DNA of 64,000 nucleotides from Candidatus Binatia bacterium (GCA_036563615.1 DATCMB010000023.1:400580-464579), one strand, 5' to 3'. Counted from the first letter of the stretch, positions 1 through 9,582 are shown. The notes: generated from the letters alone by a model not told the origin. Numbers and translations are program-made.

Positions 1-2
1 TC

Positions 3-1277
3 GACCCCGACCTCTACATGCGGATCCTCGCCGCCTGGTCGATGGAGGGCTTCATGGGCTCGCTGCTCGAGAGCCACGCGCACTTCTTCGCGACCTTCGG
101 CAAGTTCGGCGCCGCGGCCGGCGGACGCACCGCCGACATCCTCGCCGAGCTCAAGCGCGAGGCCGCGAGCCAGCGCATCCACTACCTCGAGATCATGTCG
201 TCGTTCGGCTCGTCGGCGGTGGGCGCGATCGGCACCGATCTGCTGCCGAGCGGCGACCCGTGGTCGGCGCCGTACCTGATCGACAAGCGCGCGCAGGTGC
301 TCGCCGATCCGCGCTTCGCCGACGCGCTCGCGAGCGGCGCGGCGTTCCTCGCGATGACGTTCGATGCGGTCGACGCGCTGCTCGGCTGCGGCACCGCCGC
401 AGCCGAGCCGGCGTGCGAGGTCGAGCTGCGGGTCCAGTGCAACGGCACGCGCACGCTGCCGCGCGCCGCGGTGTTCGCGCAGTTCCTGTTCTGCTTCGAG
501 CTCGCGCAGCGCGACGAGCGCGTGGTGGGCGTCAACCTGGTCGCGCCCGAGGAGGATCCGACCTCGCTCGCCGCGTACGACGACGACATGCTCGCCATCG
601 GCACGCTGCGCGACTTCTACGCGACGAGCCCCGGGCTGCGGCCCGTGCCGGTCGCGCTGCACGCCGGCGAGCTCGTGCCCGAGATCCTGCCCGACACGCC
701 GGACGGGCAAGCCCAGCTGACGTTCCACATCTGGCGCGCCGTCGAGGTCGGGCGCGCCGCGCGCATCGGACACGGCTCCGACGTGATGTACGAGAACCTC
801 GGCCCCGGTCGCACGCCCGAGGACCTGCTCGCGACCATGCGCGAGCGCGACGTGCTGGTCGAGATTTGCTTGACGAGCAGCCGGTACGTCCTCGGGCTCG
901 TCGGCGCGCAGCATCCGCTCGCGCTCTACCTCGCGCACGACGTGCCGGTCGCGCTCGCGACCGACGACGAGGGCATCCTGCGCACCGATCTCACCGGCGA
1001 GTACGTGCGCGCGGTGCTCGAGCAGGGCCTCGACTATCCGACGCTGAAGCGGCTCACGCGCAACTCGCTCGAGTACTCGTTCTTGCCCGGCGAGAGCCTG
1101 TGGGCCGAGCGCGGCCGCTACCGGACGTTCGTGCGCGCGTGCGCGGGCGAGCGTCCGGGGACGGGCGAGCCGTCCGCGTCGTGCGCGCGCTTCCTCGCCG
1201 ACAACGCGCGCGCCGCGGTGCAGTGGAGGCTCGAGGCGGCGCTCGCCGAGTTCGAGGAGTCGCCGCCGGCGGCGTGA
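3..1277 (+). CDS. Adenosine deaminase family protein (5' end cut by window edge)
   Basis: Probable purine deaminase (adenosine deaminase or ADGF-like amidohydrolase). The frame is open from the first in-frame codon at base 3, so the gene starts upstream; the N-terminal HxH zinc ligands of the family are not in the window. The downstream catalytic set is present. Counting from the first Met at base 18, these are HAGE at about 215-218 (zinc His plus catalytic Glu), RIGHGSD with His at about 252, VEICLTSS, and TDDEG at about 315-319, which supplies the zinc Asp. The protein ends in a Glu/Ala-rich helix. It is followed by a convergent GST gene 63 bp away. Family assignment is firm; whether the substrate is adenosine or another aminopurine is not shown by the sequence. 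Confidence 0.85.
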   Translation, partial: DPDLYMRILAAWSMEGFMGSLLESHAHFFATFGKFGAAAGGRTADILAELKREAASQRIHYLEIMSSFGSSAVGAIGTDLLPSGDPWSAPYLIDKRAQVLADPRFADALASGAAFLAMTFDAVDALLGCGTAAAEPACEVELRVQCNGTRTLPRAAVFAQFLFCFELAQRDERVVGVNLVAPEEDPTSLAAYDDDMLAIGTLRDFYATSPGLRPVPVALHAGELVPEILPDTPDGQAQLTFHIWRAVEVGRAARIGHGSDVMYENLGPGRTPEDLLATMRERDVLVEICLTSSRYVLGLVGAQHPLALYLAHDVPVALATDDEGILRTDLTGEYVRAVLEQGLDYPTLKRLTRNSLEYSFLPGESLWAERGRYRTFVRACAGERPGTGEPSASCARFLADNARAAVQWRLEAALAEFEESPPAA

Positions 1278-1340
1278 GTCGTGCCGACGGCGGGTCTCGT
1301 CGCCACGTCGCGTCGCTCGGCCGCCGCTCCGGCCCGCGCG

Positions 1341-2123
1341 CTACTCGAGCTCGTACGAGAAGCGAATGTTGTTCTTGGCGATGCCGTCGAGCACGATCTG
1401 CGCGCCGCCGCTGCGCATCATCCACTCGAGGCGGTGGTCGCGGTACTCGCGGCGAAACGCGCCCGACTCGACCACCGGACCCAGGCTCTGGAAGCCGGCG
1501 AGCGCCTCGGTCGCCTGCGCGGCGACCTTCTGCACGCTCGGCCGCTGCTGGACGCGCTCGAACCACGCGGCGAGACGCGAGCCCGCGGGCGGCGGCGCGC
1601 CGGCGAGGCCCGCCGAGCCCGCGACGTGCGGGTAGACCGACAGGTCGCCCCAGCCGAACCGGCTGCCGTCGAAGTACTCTCGCTCGCCGAGCTGGCGCTC
1701 GAGCCACGCGTGCACGCCGCTGATCTGCTCGCGCGCGCGCCCGAGCAGCGTGTCGGCGAGCTCCCCCTTCGCGCGCCCGAAGACCAGGATCTCGGCCACC
1801 GCCCAGTTGATCGCCTCGTAGTAGGTGTCGCAGAGCTCCTCGATCATGCGCGCGCGGGCGCGCTCCGCAGGGCTCGCGGGCAGCATGGGCGGCACCGGCC
1901 AGCGGTCCTCGAGGTACTCGAGGATGATCGTCGAGTCGAAGACCGTGCAGTCGTCGGCGATCAGGCTCGGCACCTCCCAGCGCGGGCTCGAGCGGGTGAA
2001 GCGCTCGTCCGAGCCGCCGAAGATGTCCGGCGTCGAGACCGTGAAGTCGAGGCCCTTCTCGTACAGCGCCAGCTTGACCTTCTGCGCGTACGGCGACAGC
2101 GGGTGCTCGTAGAGGTGCAGCAT
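1341..2123 (-). CDS. Glutathione S-transferase family protein
   Basis: A 260-aa protein of typical GST layout. The N-terminal thioredoxin-like domain (about 1-80) opens with LYEHPLSPYAQKVKLAL. It contains the cis-Pro loop WEVPSLIADD and the glutathione-binding SxxI-like segment FDSTIILEYLED. An all-helical C-terminal domain follows. The active-site position carries SPYAQ, so Ser/Tyr rather than Cys is likely at the catalytic place. It stands alone on the minus strand, convergent with the adenosine deaminase and divergent from the SGNH hydrolase. The substrate is unknown; such GSTs usually conjugate glutathione to electrophiles or act as isomerases. Confidence 0.85.
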   Translation of the reverse strand: MLHLYEHPLSPYAQKVKLALYEKGLDFTVSTPDIFGGSDERFTRSSPRWEVPSLIADDCTVFDSTIILEYLEDRWPVPPMLPASPAERARARMIEELCDTYYEAINWAVAEILVFGRAKGELADTLLGRAREQISGVHAWLERQLGEREYFDGSRFGWGDLSVYPHVAGSAGLAGAPPPAGSRLAAWFERVQQRPSVQKVAAQATEALAGFQSLGPVVESGAFRREYRDHRLEWMMRSGGAQIVLDGIAKNNIRFSYELE

Positions 2124-2265
2124 GCCCGCCCATAGCAGGGCGTCTCGCGGCGGGACAGCGAAATTCGCGACGGAAGGATCGCGTCTTTCCTGACGCTCGA
2201 GGTCGTGTCACGGTGCCGCCGTCGCCGCCCGGGCGTTTCCGCCTGCGGCGCGTGGCTGCGAAAGG

Positions 2266-3333
2266 ATGACGCGGGAAGACCTCGTCCTCGTCGCCATGGT
2301 GGGCGTGCTCGTCGCGAGCGGCGTGCTCGCCGTGTGGTGGACGTCGCGCTTGCGCGTGCGTGCGAACGAGATTCGCTGGCCTGCGAAGCTCGGGCTCTCC
2401 GCGCTGACGACGCTGCTCTGCGTCGCGACGGCACTCCTCGGCCTCGAGCTGTTCTATCGCTTCGTCTACGATGCGACCGACTCCTTCGCGCTCACCAAGA
2501 CGTCGCTGCGCTGGTTCGAGCGACACTACCGCTACAACTCGTGGAACGTGCGGGACGACGTCGAGTACGCCGTCGCGAAGACCCCGGGGCGCCGGCGCAT
2601 CGCGTTCCTCGGCGACTCGTTCACCGTCGGACACGGCGTGCCGGACGTCGGCGAGCGCTTCGCCAACCGGATTCGCACCGCACACCCCGAGTGGGAGGTG
2701 CACGTGCTCGCGCGCAACGGCCTCGACACAGGCGCCCAGCTCGCGCTCATGGAGGCGACGTTCGCGCGCGGCTACGAGACGGACGACCTGGTTCTCGTCT
2801 ACTGCCTGAACGACATCGGCGATCTGCTCCCCGACTGGCGCGCGGTGATCGACGGGCTCTACGAGGAGGTGAGCGCGGCGGGCTTCCTCGTCCACCACAG
2901 CTACGCCGTGAACCAGCTCTACTTCCGTCTGCTCCGCGTCACGACGCCGCAGCTCGACGGCTACTTTCCGCGCTTGCGCGCGGCGTACGAGGGCGAGGTC
3001 TGGCATCGTCAAGCACAACGCCTCGCGGCCCTCGCCGAGCTCGCAAAGCAGCACGACGCGCGCTTCGCGGTCGCGACCTTTCCGTTCGTGCACGCGCTCG
3101 GCCCGGACTATCCGTTCGAGGAAGCGCACCGCCGGCTCGCGGCGCTGTGGCAGTCGCTCGGCGTCCCGCACCTCGACCTGCGGGACGCCTTCGCGGACGT
3201 CCCGCCCGCGTCGCTGGTGGTGAACGCCGACGACGCGCACCCGAACGAGACCGCGCACGCGCTCGCCGCGGAGGCGCTCGCCGCGTTCCTGCGCGACGAC
3301 GCCGACGGCACGGAGCCGGCCGCGCTGCAGTGA
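2266..3333 (+). CDS. Membrane-anchored SGNH/GDSL hydrolase-like protein
   Basis: A 355-aa protein with two N-terminal hydrophobic segments (about 5-27 and 42-65) followed by a periplasmic or extracytoplasmic SGNH fold. Block I is FLGDSFTVGHG (catalytic Ser in GDS), the Asn block is YCLNDIGD, and the C-terminal block is DDAHPNETAH (DxxHxN, catalytic Asp/His). All catalytic blocks are therefore present. Family members are esterases, lipases or acyl-transfer enzymes acting on polysaccharide or lipid. The start is the ATG at 2266, directly after a short AAAGG; an alternative start is not obvious. No operon partner is present, so the substrate cannot be inferred. Confidence 0.75.
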   Translation: MTREDLVLVAMVGVLVASGVLAVWWTSRLRVRANEIRWPAKLGLSALTTLLCVATALLGLELFYRFVYDATDSFALTKTSLRWFERHYRYNSWNVRDDVEYAVAKTPGRRRIAFLGDSFTVGHGVPDVGERFANRIRTAHPEWEVHVLARNGLDTGAQLALMEATFARGYETDDLVLVYCLNDIGDLLPDWRAVIDGLYEEVSAAGFLVHHSYAVNQLYFRLLRVTTPQLDGYFPRLRAAYEGEVWHRQAQRLAALAELAKQHDARFAVATFPFVHALGPDYPFEEAHRRLAALWQSLGVPHLDLRDAFADVPPASLVVNADDAHPNETAHALAAEALAAFLRDDADGTEPAALQ

Positions 3334-3366
3334 GCGTCGTGACCGTCGCGGCGTCGTCCGCGCGGG

Positions 3367-3675
3367 TCAGCTCGACGGCTGCGTGCCGAGCAGCGCGTCG
3401 ACCGCGTTCGCCTCGACGATCGGCTCGAGGCGCCGGCGCGCGACGAGGCCGCTCGCGACCGCGAGCGTGAAGGAGGTGAAGGTGGTCGCGTGGTCCGCGA
3501 TGTCGAGGACCAGGATCACCTTCGGCTCCTCGTTCGAGAACCACGGCCCCGCGCGCAGCGTGACGCCGGGTGGAAAGCCGCCGCCGCTCGCGACGGCGCG
3601 AAACGCGGCGTAGGCCTGCAGCGTCGATTCGCGCGACGTCGCGTTGAGCCAGATCTCGTCGAGGTAGAGCGCCAT
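3367..3675 (-). CDS. Small conserved-type protein of unknown function
   Basis: A 102-aa protein beginning MALYLDEIWLNATSRE. The pattern of alternating short strands and helices (strand 2-9, helix about 15-30, strand 55-62, helix about 65-80) resembles a ferredoxin-like or dimeric alpha-beta barrel fold, but no family signature is recognised. It has no signal peptide and no membrane segment. It lies between the convergent SGNH gene and the downstream end of neither neighbour, about 50 bp from the 3' end of the monooxygenase gene, so it probably has its own promoter. Codon use is like the neighbours, which supports it being real. Confidence 0.55.
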   Translation of the reverse strand: MALYLDEIWLNATSRESTLQAYAAFRAVASGGGFPPGVTLRAGPWFSNEEPKVILVLDIADHATTFTSFTLAVASGLVARRRLEPIVEANAVDALLGTQPSS

Positions 3676-3725
3676 GGCCCGTTGTCGCGAGAGCGCGACG
3701 CGGGGTCAAGCGAAAAGCGCGGCTG

Positions 3726-5552
3726 CTACGCGAGCTCCATCCCGGGCAGGTCGCCGCGCTCGCGCCACTCCTTCAGCAGGCGGAAGTACTCGACCGAGCC
3801 GCCGCCGTAGAAGCCGTCCTGGCCGTTGCGCTCCCCGGGCTTGCCCTCGTTGTTGTAGTAGCCCGGCGTGCACTCCTCGAGGAACTGACGTCCGATGCCC
3901 GAGAGCCGGATGATGGTGTCGACCCACTCCTGCTCGGCGGCCTCCGACACCTCGACCGTGCGCAGGCCGCGCTCCATGGCGTACTTGACGATCCACGCGA
4001 TGTGACGGCTCTGCTCGTCGAGCAGGTGCGGGAAGTTCACGGTGAAGCCGGCCTGCTGCGGTCCGAGCACGTAGAGATTCGGGAAGCCGCGGCTGTGCAT
4101 GCCGTGCAGCGTGCGGATGCCGCCCGACCACTTCTCGCGCAGGCTCGTGCCGCCGCGTCCGACGACGTCGTAGCCGGCGCGGCGCGTGTAGTCGGTGCCG
4201 ACCTCGAAGCCGGTCGCGTAGATCAGGCAGTCGAGCGGGTACTCGACGCCGTTCGCGACCACGCCGCGCTCGGTGATGCGCTCGACGCCCTTGCCCTGCG
4301 TGTCGACCAGCGTGACGTTGTCGCGGTTGAAGGTCTGCAGGTACTCGTCGTGGAAGCACGGGCGCTTGCAGAACTGCCGGTAGTACGGCTTCAGCGCCTC
4401 GGCGGTCGCGCGGTCGCGCACGATGGAGTCCACGCGCGCGCGGATCTGCTCCATCTTCTCGAAGTCCGCGAGCTCGAGCGTGCGCATCGGGTCGATCGAG
4501 CCGCCGTCCGCGCCGTCGTTGCTGCGCACCATGACGAGCAGCTTGCGGATGATGTCGGTCCAGCCGTCGGCGACGAGGTCCTCTTCCTGGAAGCCGCCGG
4601 TGACCAGGATGTTGAAGTTCTCCATCCGCCGACGCTGCCAGCCGGGCTCGAGCGAGCGCGCCCACTCGGGATCGGTCGGGCGGTTGTTGCGCACGTCGAT
4701 CGATGACGGCGTGCGCTGGAAGACGTAGAGGTGCTCCGCCCAGCGCGCGAGGTGCGGCACGCACTGCACCGCGGTCGCGCCTGTGCCGATGATGCCGACC
4801 CGCTTGCCGACGAGCCCCGTGAGCCCGCCGTTCGAGTCGCCGCCGGTGTACGCGTAGTCCCAGCGGCTCGTGTGGAAGGAGTGGCCGCGGAAGGTCTCGA
4901 TGCCCGGGATGCCCGGCAGCTTCGGCCGGTTCAGCGGCCCGTTCGCCATGCACACGAAGCGCGCGCGGATCGCGTCGCCGTGGTTCGTGCGGATGATCCA
5001 GCGCGCCGCGTCCTCGTCCCAGGTGATCGACGTGACCTCGGTCTGGAAGCAGGCGTCGCGGTAGAGGTCGTACTTGCGGCCGATCGCGCGCGCGTGCTCG
5101 AGGATCTCCGGCGCGTACGAGTACTTCTCCTTCGGGATGTAGCCGACCTCCTCGAGCAGCGGCAGGTAGATGTACGACTCGACGTCGCACTGTGCGCCCG
5201 GGTAGCGGTTCCAGTACCAGGTGCCGCCGAAGTCGCCCGCCTTCTCGATGATGCGGATGCTCTCGACGCCGACCTCGCGCAGACGCGCGCCGGCGAGCAG
5301 CCCGCCGAAGCCGCCGCCGATCACCGCGACGTCGACCGCGTCGGTGAGCGGCTCGCGCGTGAAGCCGGGCTCGACGTAGGGATCCTCGACGAAGCGCGCG
5401 AACGCTCCGGTGACCTCGATGTACTGTGCGTTGCCGTCCGGGCGCAGACGCTTGTCGCGCTCCTCGCGGTACTTGGCGCGCAGCGCGTCGGGATCGAACG
5501 GCAACGGGCGGCTCGGCGACGCCGAGGGTGGTGCGGATGCTTCGGTCGACAT
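3726..5552 (-). CDS. Flavin-containing monooxygenase, Baeyer-Villiger type
   Basis: A 608-aa NADPH- and FAD-dependent monooxygenase that would insert oxygen next to a ketone or oxidise a heteroatom. The FAD Rossmann motif VIGGGFGGLLAG is at about 75-86. The NADP Rossmann motif GIIGTGATAVQCVP follows in the middle. Between them is the Baeyer-Villiger fingerprint FxGxxxHxxxW as FRGHSFHTSRWD. The length (about 600) and the extended N-terminus match the steroid and cyclopentadecanone monooxygenase branch rather than the shorter 500-aa branch seen at 35.9 kb. It stands alone on the minus strand. The substrate is likely a large hydrophobic ketone, by family analogy only. Confidence 0.88.
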   Translation of the reverse strand: MSTEASAPPSASPSRPLPFDPDALRAKYREERDKRLRPDGNAQYIEVTGAFARFVEDPYVEPGFTREPLTDAVDVAVIGGGFGGLLAGARLREVGVESIRIIEKAGDFGGTWYWNRYPGAQCDVESYIYLPLLEEVGYIPKEKYSYAPEILEHARAIGRKYDLYRDACFQTEVTSITWDEDAARWIIRTNHGDAIRARFVCMANGPLNRPKLPGIPGIETFRGHSFHTSRWDYAYTGGDSNGGLTGLVGKRVGIIGTGATAVQCVPHLARWAEHLYVFQRTPSSIDVRNNRPTDPEWARSLEPGWQRRRMENFNILVTGGFQEEDLVADGWTDIIRKLLVMVRSNDGADGGSIDPMRTLELADFEKMEQIRARVDSIVRDRATAEALKPYYRQFCKRPCFHDEYLQTFNRDNVTLVDTQGKGVERITERGVVANGVEYPLDCLIYATGFEVGTDYTRRAGYDVVGRGGTSLREKWSGGIRTLHGMHSRGFPNLYVLGPQQAGFTVNFPHLLDEQSRHIAWIVKYAMERGLRTVEVSEAAEQEWVDTIIRLSGIGRQFLEECTPGYYNNEGKPGERNGQDGFYGGGSVEYFRLLKEWRERGDLPGMELA

Positions 5553-5602
5553 GGCGGCCGATCGTCCGTGCCGCGGCGCCGACAGTCAAGCGGACGGGCG
5601 CG

Positions 5603-6811
5603 TCAGCGCGCGAGGAGCTCGCGCTCGACGGCCGCGAGCAGCTCGCTCGGCGTCGCGGCCGCGAGCACGCGGGCTCCCGAGAAGCGGTGAAACCAGCGCT
5701 CGTACGCGCCGCACGCGACCTCCCAGCCGCGCCGCGCGTAGACCACGTTGGTGCCGCCGAAGTAGCTCGCGAGGTACGAACCGCCGCCCAGCACCGAGAC
5801 GAAGCGCCGACAGCCGGCGAACAGCCGCAGCTGCAGCTCGTTGAAGCCCAGCTCCGGATGTCGCGCCTGCAGCTCCTGGATCGTCACGACGTCCGGGTAT
5901 GTATGCTTGATGGTCTCGATGTCGCCCATCTCGCGCACCCGCTGGTGGTCGTTGACGATGTCCGCGGCGCGCGGCCGGACGTAGATCACCTGGAAGCGCC
6001 GTCGCAGCCGTCCGATCAGCTCGAGGAGCAGCTCGACGTCGAGGTAATTGACGGCGAAGCCGCGCCGCAGGTAGCGCTCGTCGCTCGCCTTGTTGCCGAC
6101 GACGCAGATCTCGCGCTCCCAGCGAAAGCGGTCGTCGCGGTAGACCTCGGCGTAGGGCGGCGGCCGCCAGCGGCTCTCGTCGAGCGTCCGCGGGAAGGCC
6201 TTGAGGTCGTAGCGCAGGCGATGGCCGCGCTCGCCGATCGGGTACTCCGTGATCGGCACGTAGCGTCGCCGCGTCGGACGCTCCTCGTGGTGCGGCGAGA
6301 AGTAGTAGAGGCAGCGCGTGTCGGGCGTCGACGCCGTGCGCTCGAGCCGGCCCTGCGAGTGCAGCCAGTAGGCGTAGGGGATCACCGCGAGCAGCTCGAA
6401 GGCGAACTCGCCGAAGTACTGCGTGCCGCTCGCGAGCGTCTCCTCGCACGGCAGCTCGAAGCGCTCGGCGAGGAAGTGGGCGAGCGCGAAGTGCTTCTTC
6501 GAGAAGCAGGCGATGCGCTCGACCTCGCCCGCGCGCGCGGCGGCCCACAGCTCCGGGGCGCGCGCGAGCGCGCCGAGACGCGCGCCGCCCGTCTGGCAGC
6601 ACGCGCGCAGCAGCGCGCGACGCTCGGCGCGCGGCACCGTGCCGTCGAGCCAGCGCAGCGCCGCGCGCGGCAGGTGGCGCACGAGCGAGAGCGGCTCGTG
6701 GAAGGGTCCGGGCAGGTTCCACGTCGTCGCCGCGTCGCCGTCGCCGCCGATCAGCGCCGGATCGCAGCGCCGCGACGGATCGGCGAAGCGCTCGAGGACC
6801 GCGACCTTCAT
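5603..6811 (-). CDS. GT-B-like / polysaccharide-associated protein of uncertain function
   Basis: A 402-aa soluble protein starting MKVAVLERFADPSRRC. The ATG at 6811 overlaps the stop of the upstream gene as ATGA, which decides this start over a longer in-frame extension and shows translational coupling. The second half has glycosyltransferase-B-like features: a Rossmann-like strand ICVVGNKASDERYL, then FQVIYVRPRA, TIQELQARHPELGFNE and a glycine-rich turn SVLGGGSYLASYFGG. These resemble the nucleotide-sugar side of GT-B enzymes. The pairing with another GT-B-like protein and a UDP-galactopyranose-mutase-like gene 1.5 kb away suggests cell-surface glycan work. No catalytic motif proves transferase activity. 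Confidence 0.55.
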   Translation of the reverse strand: MKVAVLERFADPSRRCDPALIGGDGDAATTWNLPGPFHEPLSLVRHLPRAALRWLDGTVPRAERRALLRACCQTGGARLGALARAPELWAAARAGEVERIACFSKKHFALAHFLAERFELPCEETLASGTQYFGEFAFELLAVIPYAYWLHSQGRLERTASTPDTRCLYYFSPHHEERPTRRRYVPITEYPIGERGHRLRYDLKAFPRTLDESRWRPPPYAEVYRDDRFRWEREICVVGNKASDERYLRRGFAVNYLDVELLLELIGRLRRRFQVIYVRPRAADIVNDHQRVREMGDIETIKHTYPDVVTIQELQARHPELGFNELQLRLFAGCRRFVSVLGGGSYLASYFGGTNVVYARRGWEVACGAYERWFHRFSGARVLAAATPSELLAAVERELLAR

Positions 6812-8238
6812 CCGCCCTCGACCCACGGCTTCAGCGCGCGCGCCAGGCGCCGCGCGCGCCACGGCCGCAGCGCCGCGCGCCCGTACTCCGCGACGCCGCG
6901 CAGCACCGAGCCGACGCGCTTCCCGAGCGGCTCCTCGTACGGCGTGAGCCGGCGCACCAGGCTCGCGACCATCGTCTTCGGGTCCGGGCTGGTCGCGAAG
7001 TGGATCAGGCGGCGCGCGGCGGGCGGCGCAAAGCGCGTCCGCTCGACGTGCGGACGCGCGTAGTACGCCGCCCGCGCGCGCTCGAAGACGGCGAGCAGCG
7101 GCTCGATCGAGGCGTCGAACGAGTACGCGGCGCGGGCGGCGCGCGCCGCGTCGCGCTTGGCGCGCGTGCGCACCTCCTGCTCGAGGCTCGCGCGCAGCGC
7201 GTCGTAGTCGCCGTCAAGCAACGGAATCTCGATACCGAGGCGGCGCAGCTCCTCCCAGCGGTACGACCCGGGCCGCGGGTCGGCGATCACCGGCAGACCC
7301 GCGAGGACGTAGGTCGAGAGGCGGTTCGGGATCGCGCCGCGGTCGTCGAGCCCGGGCCACGGAAGCGGGCTTCCGACGTACGACCACCCGGCGTCGTAGC
7401 GCGAGAACTCCTCGACCCAGCGCGACTTGACGGCGCGCAGCTCGTCCCACGACGCCCCGCGCGTCTGCAACGACGGGTGCACGTGCAGGAAGCGGGCGAG
7501 CAGCTTCGCGTGGCGGCGCGCGTCGCGCGGCGCCAGGTCGTCGCAGATCGAGCGGTAGACCTCGTCGAAGCCGTTGCCGTAGACGTGCACGTGGATCCCG
7601 CGCCGCGCGGCGGCAAGCACGTCGACGCCGAACGGCCGCCCGATGCACACCGTGTGGATCTCGCCGTCGCCGGTGCGCTCGGAGATCGGCTCGGCGAAGC
7701 GGTCGTTCATGAACTCGAGCTTCGGGCGGTCGCCGTCGAGAAAGTCGATCACCTCGCAGCCGTCGAAGACGTCGAGGCCGCAGCCGCCGCGGCCGCGCGC
7801 CGTCTGCCAGTACACGAGCTTCTCGCGGTTGCAGAACACGTGACCGTCGAGCGCGCGCGCCACGTCCGGATCGAGGTTCTGCACGTCGAAGCCCCAGTGG
7901 CGGACGATCGGCACGTCGAACGCGCCGCGCGCTCGCTCGGCGAGCAGCGTGCGCAGCACGGTCCACACGTCGTGCTCGACGCCGGCCGCGGGCGGCGCCC
8001 ACAGGCGCGCGTCGTAGACCTGGAACAGGCTGTAGACGCAGTCGATGCGCTCTTCACGAATCGTGCGCGCGGCGTCGTCGAGCGAGATCGTGCGCACGAC
8101 GTCGGCGAGCGCCGGATACGGACCCTGGTCCCAGCCCATGCTGCGCGTCCACAGCCCCCAGAGCTCGTGGCCGCGCTCGGCGAGGCTTCGCACCCGCTCG
8201 GGGTTCCAAGACAGGGCTCCGACGAGTAGAAGTCTCAT
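6808..8238 (-). CDS. Glycosyltransferase-like protein (GT-B fold)
   Basis: A 476-aa protein. The N-terminus MRLLLVGALSWNPERVRSLA is a Rossmann strand-loop-helix. The C-terminal half carries the acceptor/donor-side pattern of GT4-like enzymes: VHVYGNGFDEVYRS, then GAIPNRLSTYVLAGLPVIADPRPG, where the Ser-Thr-Tyr loop before a hydrophobic strand binds the donor in the family, and a C-terminal helical cap. There is no signal peptide. It overlaps the next gene by 4 bp (ATGA), forming a two-gene operon, and its start faces the mutase-like gene at 8289 across only 50 bp. Inferred role is glycan assembly. Confidence 0.6.
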   Translation of the reverse strand: MRLLLVGALSWNPERVRSLAERGHELWGLWTRSMGWDQGPYPALADVVRTISLDDAARTIREERIDCVYSLFQVYDARLWAPPAAGVEHDVWTVLRTLLAERARGAFDVPIVRHWGFDVQNLDPDVARALDGHVFCNREKLVYWQTARGRGGCGLDVFDGCEVIDFLDGDRPKLEFMNDRFAEPISERTGDGEIHTVCIGRPFGVDVLAAARRGIHVHVYGNGFDEVYRSICDDLAPRDARRHAKLLARFLHVHPSLQTRGASWDELRAVKSRWVEEFSRYDAGWSYVGSPLPWPGLDDRGAIPNRLSTYVLAGLPVIADPRPGSYRWEELRRLGIEIPLLDGDYDALRASLEQEVRTRAKRDAARAARAAYSFDASIEPLLAVFERARAAYYARPHVERTRFAPPAARRLIHFATSPDPKTMVASLVRRLTPYEEPLGKRVGSVLRGVAEYGRAALRPWRARRLARALKPWVEGG

Positions 8239-8288
8239 CCCGACGTCACGGCGCGCAGAAAGGGCGCTTCAGAATTTTAGGCGAAAGC

Positions 8289-9509
8289 GTGAAAGCCATC
8301 GTCATCGGAGCGGGGTTTGCGGGGGCGTGCACGGCGTGGCTGCTGCGCGAGCGCGTGGGGGCCGAGATCACGATCGTCGAGCAGGATCAGGTCCCCGGCG
8401 GGATGCTGCGGACGTCGTACACCCGCGAAGGTCTGCCGTACGAGTACGGACCGCGCGTCGTGAGCGTGTTCCGAGGCACGGCGCGCATCCTTCCCTTCCT
8501 CCGGCAGTTTCTCAAGCTCGAGGAGCGTCGCATCTACCAGGGCACGCGGCTGCGTCCGGGCTGGCCGGTGATTCCGTTTCCGGTCGATCGCGCGAGCGTC
8601 GGCAAGCTGTCGTGCGGCGAGCAGGTCGCGCGCGAGCTCGCCGAGATCGCCGCAGCCGGCGAGCCGCCGTCCGAGGAGAACCTCGAAGCGTACCTGCGCA
8701 CGTCGGTCGGGCCGACGCTCACCGAGCTCGCCTTCGAGGGTTTCAATCGAAAGTTCTGGGGGCGTCGGCTGTGCGACATGCCGGCCGAGTGGGGCAAGCT
8801 CCGCCGCCTCGAGCGCATCGCCGAGACCGGCGACTTCCGCCTGCCGAGCGAGGCGCCGCACTACTACCCGACCGGCGGCTTCAACCCGCTCTTCGACCAG
8901 CTCCTCGAGCGCTTCGACGTGCGCTACGACTGCCGCGTGACGAGCGTCGTGGGCGACGGCCGCGACGTGGTCGTGACGTGCGACGACGGCGAGCTGCGCG
9001 CGGACCTGGTGGTCGCGACGGCGCCGATCGACGCGCTGCTCGGCTACCGCTTCGGGCCGCTCGAGTGGCGCGGCTACCGCGTCGAGACCGAGATCGCGCC
9101 CGACCCGGAGCGCGCCGAGCTCGGCCGCGCGCCCGACGGCGTCCAGTTCGCCTGGCTCTACACCCCGTGGGCCGAGACGCCGGTGTGCCGCACGACCGAC
9201 TTCGGCGTGATCCACCAGGGCGAGAAGCGCTCCGGGCCGTCGGTCGTCCTGCGCGAGATCGTCGACGACGGCGTGCGCATGTACCCGGTGTGGTGGGAGG
9301 ACGAGAAGTTCTACCGCTACCTCGCCGAGGCGACGCGGATCTCGGGGCTCGTGCCGCTCGGCCGGCTCGGGCTCTACAAGTACGTGACGATGGACAGCAC
9401 GCTCGCGATGGCGGAGCGGCTGCTCGACCAGCTCGAGCGCTTCCTCGCCGCGTCGGCCGACGAGCGCTTCGAGCTCGCGCGCCACGTGCGCGGCGACTGG
9501 AGCAACTGA
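8289..9509 (+). CDS. UDP-galactopyranose mutase-like flavoprotein
   Basis: A 406-aa FAD protein with the Rossmann motif VIGAGFAGACTAWLL at the N-terminus. It matches the UDP-galactopyranose mutase layout over its length: FEGFNRKFWGRRLCDMPAEW corresponds to the family's F-x-GY-x2-KQW region, and HYYPTGGFNPLFDQLL to the G-Y-x2-M segment near the substrate pocket. The enzyme would interconvert UDP-galactopyranose and UDP-galactofuranose for surface glycans. One oddity is that the usual GPH-x-FHT loop next to flavin reads YGPRVVSVF, so the His is replaced by Arg. The substrate may differ. Start is GTG at 8289 behind AGGCGA. Glycan context with the two upstream minus-strand genes supports the call. 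Confidence 0.72.
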   Translation: MKAIVIGAGFAGACTAWLLRERVGAEITIVEQDQVPGGMLRTSYTREGLPYEYGPRVVSVFRGTARILPFLRQFLKLEERRIYQGTRLRPGWPVIPFPVDRASVGKLSCGEQVARELAEIAAAGEPPSEENLEAYLRTSVGPTLTELAFEGFNRKFWGRRLCDMPAEWGKLRRLERIAETGDFRLPSEAPHYYPTGGFNPLFDQLLERFDVRYDCRVTSVVGDGRDVVVTCDDGELRADLVVATAPIDALLGYRFGPLEWRGYRVETEIAPDPERAELGRAPDGVQFAWLYTPWAETPVCRTTDFGVIHQGEKRSGPSVVLREIVDDGVRMYPVWWEDEKFYRYLAEATRISGLVPLGRLGLYKYVTMDSTLAMAERLLDQLERFLAASADERFELARHVRGDWSN

Positions 9510-9582
9510 GCCCGTCGCGCAATCGACGCGGAGCTTCGTTTCGTCATCTCGCCGAAACCGGCGGTTCCGGCGAGGAGACGGC

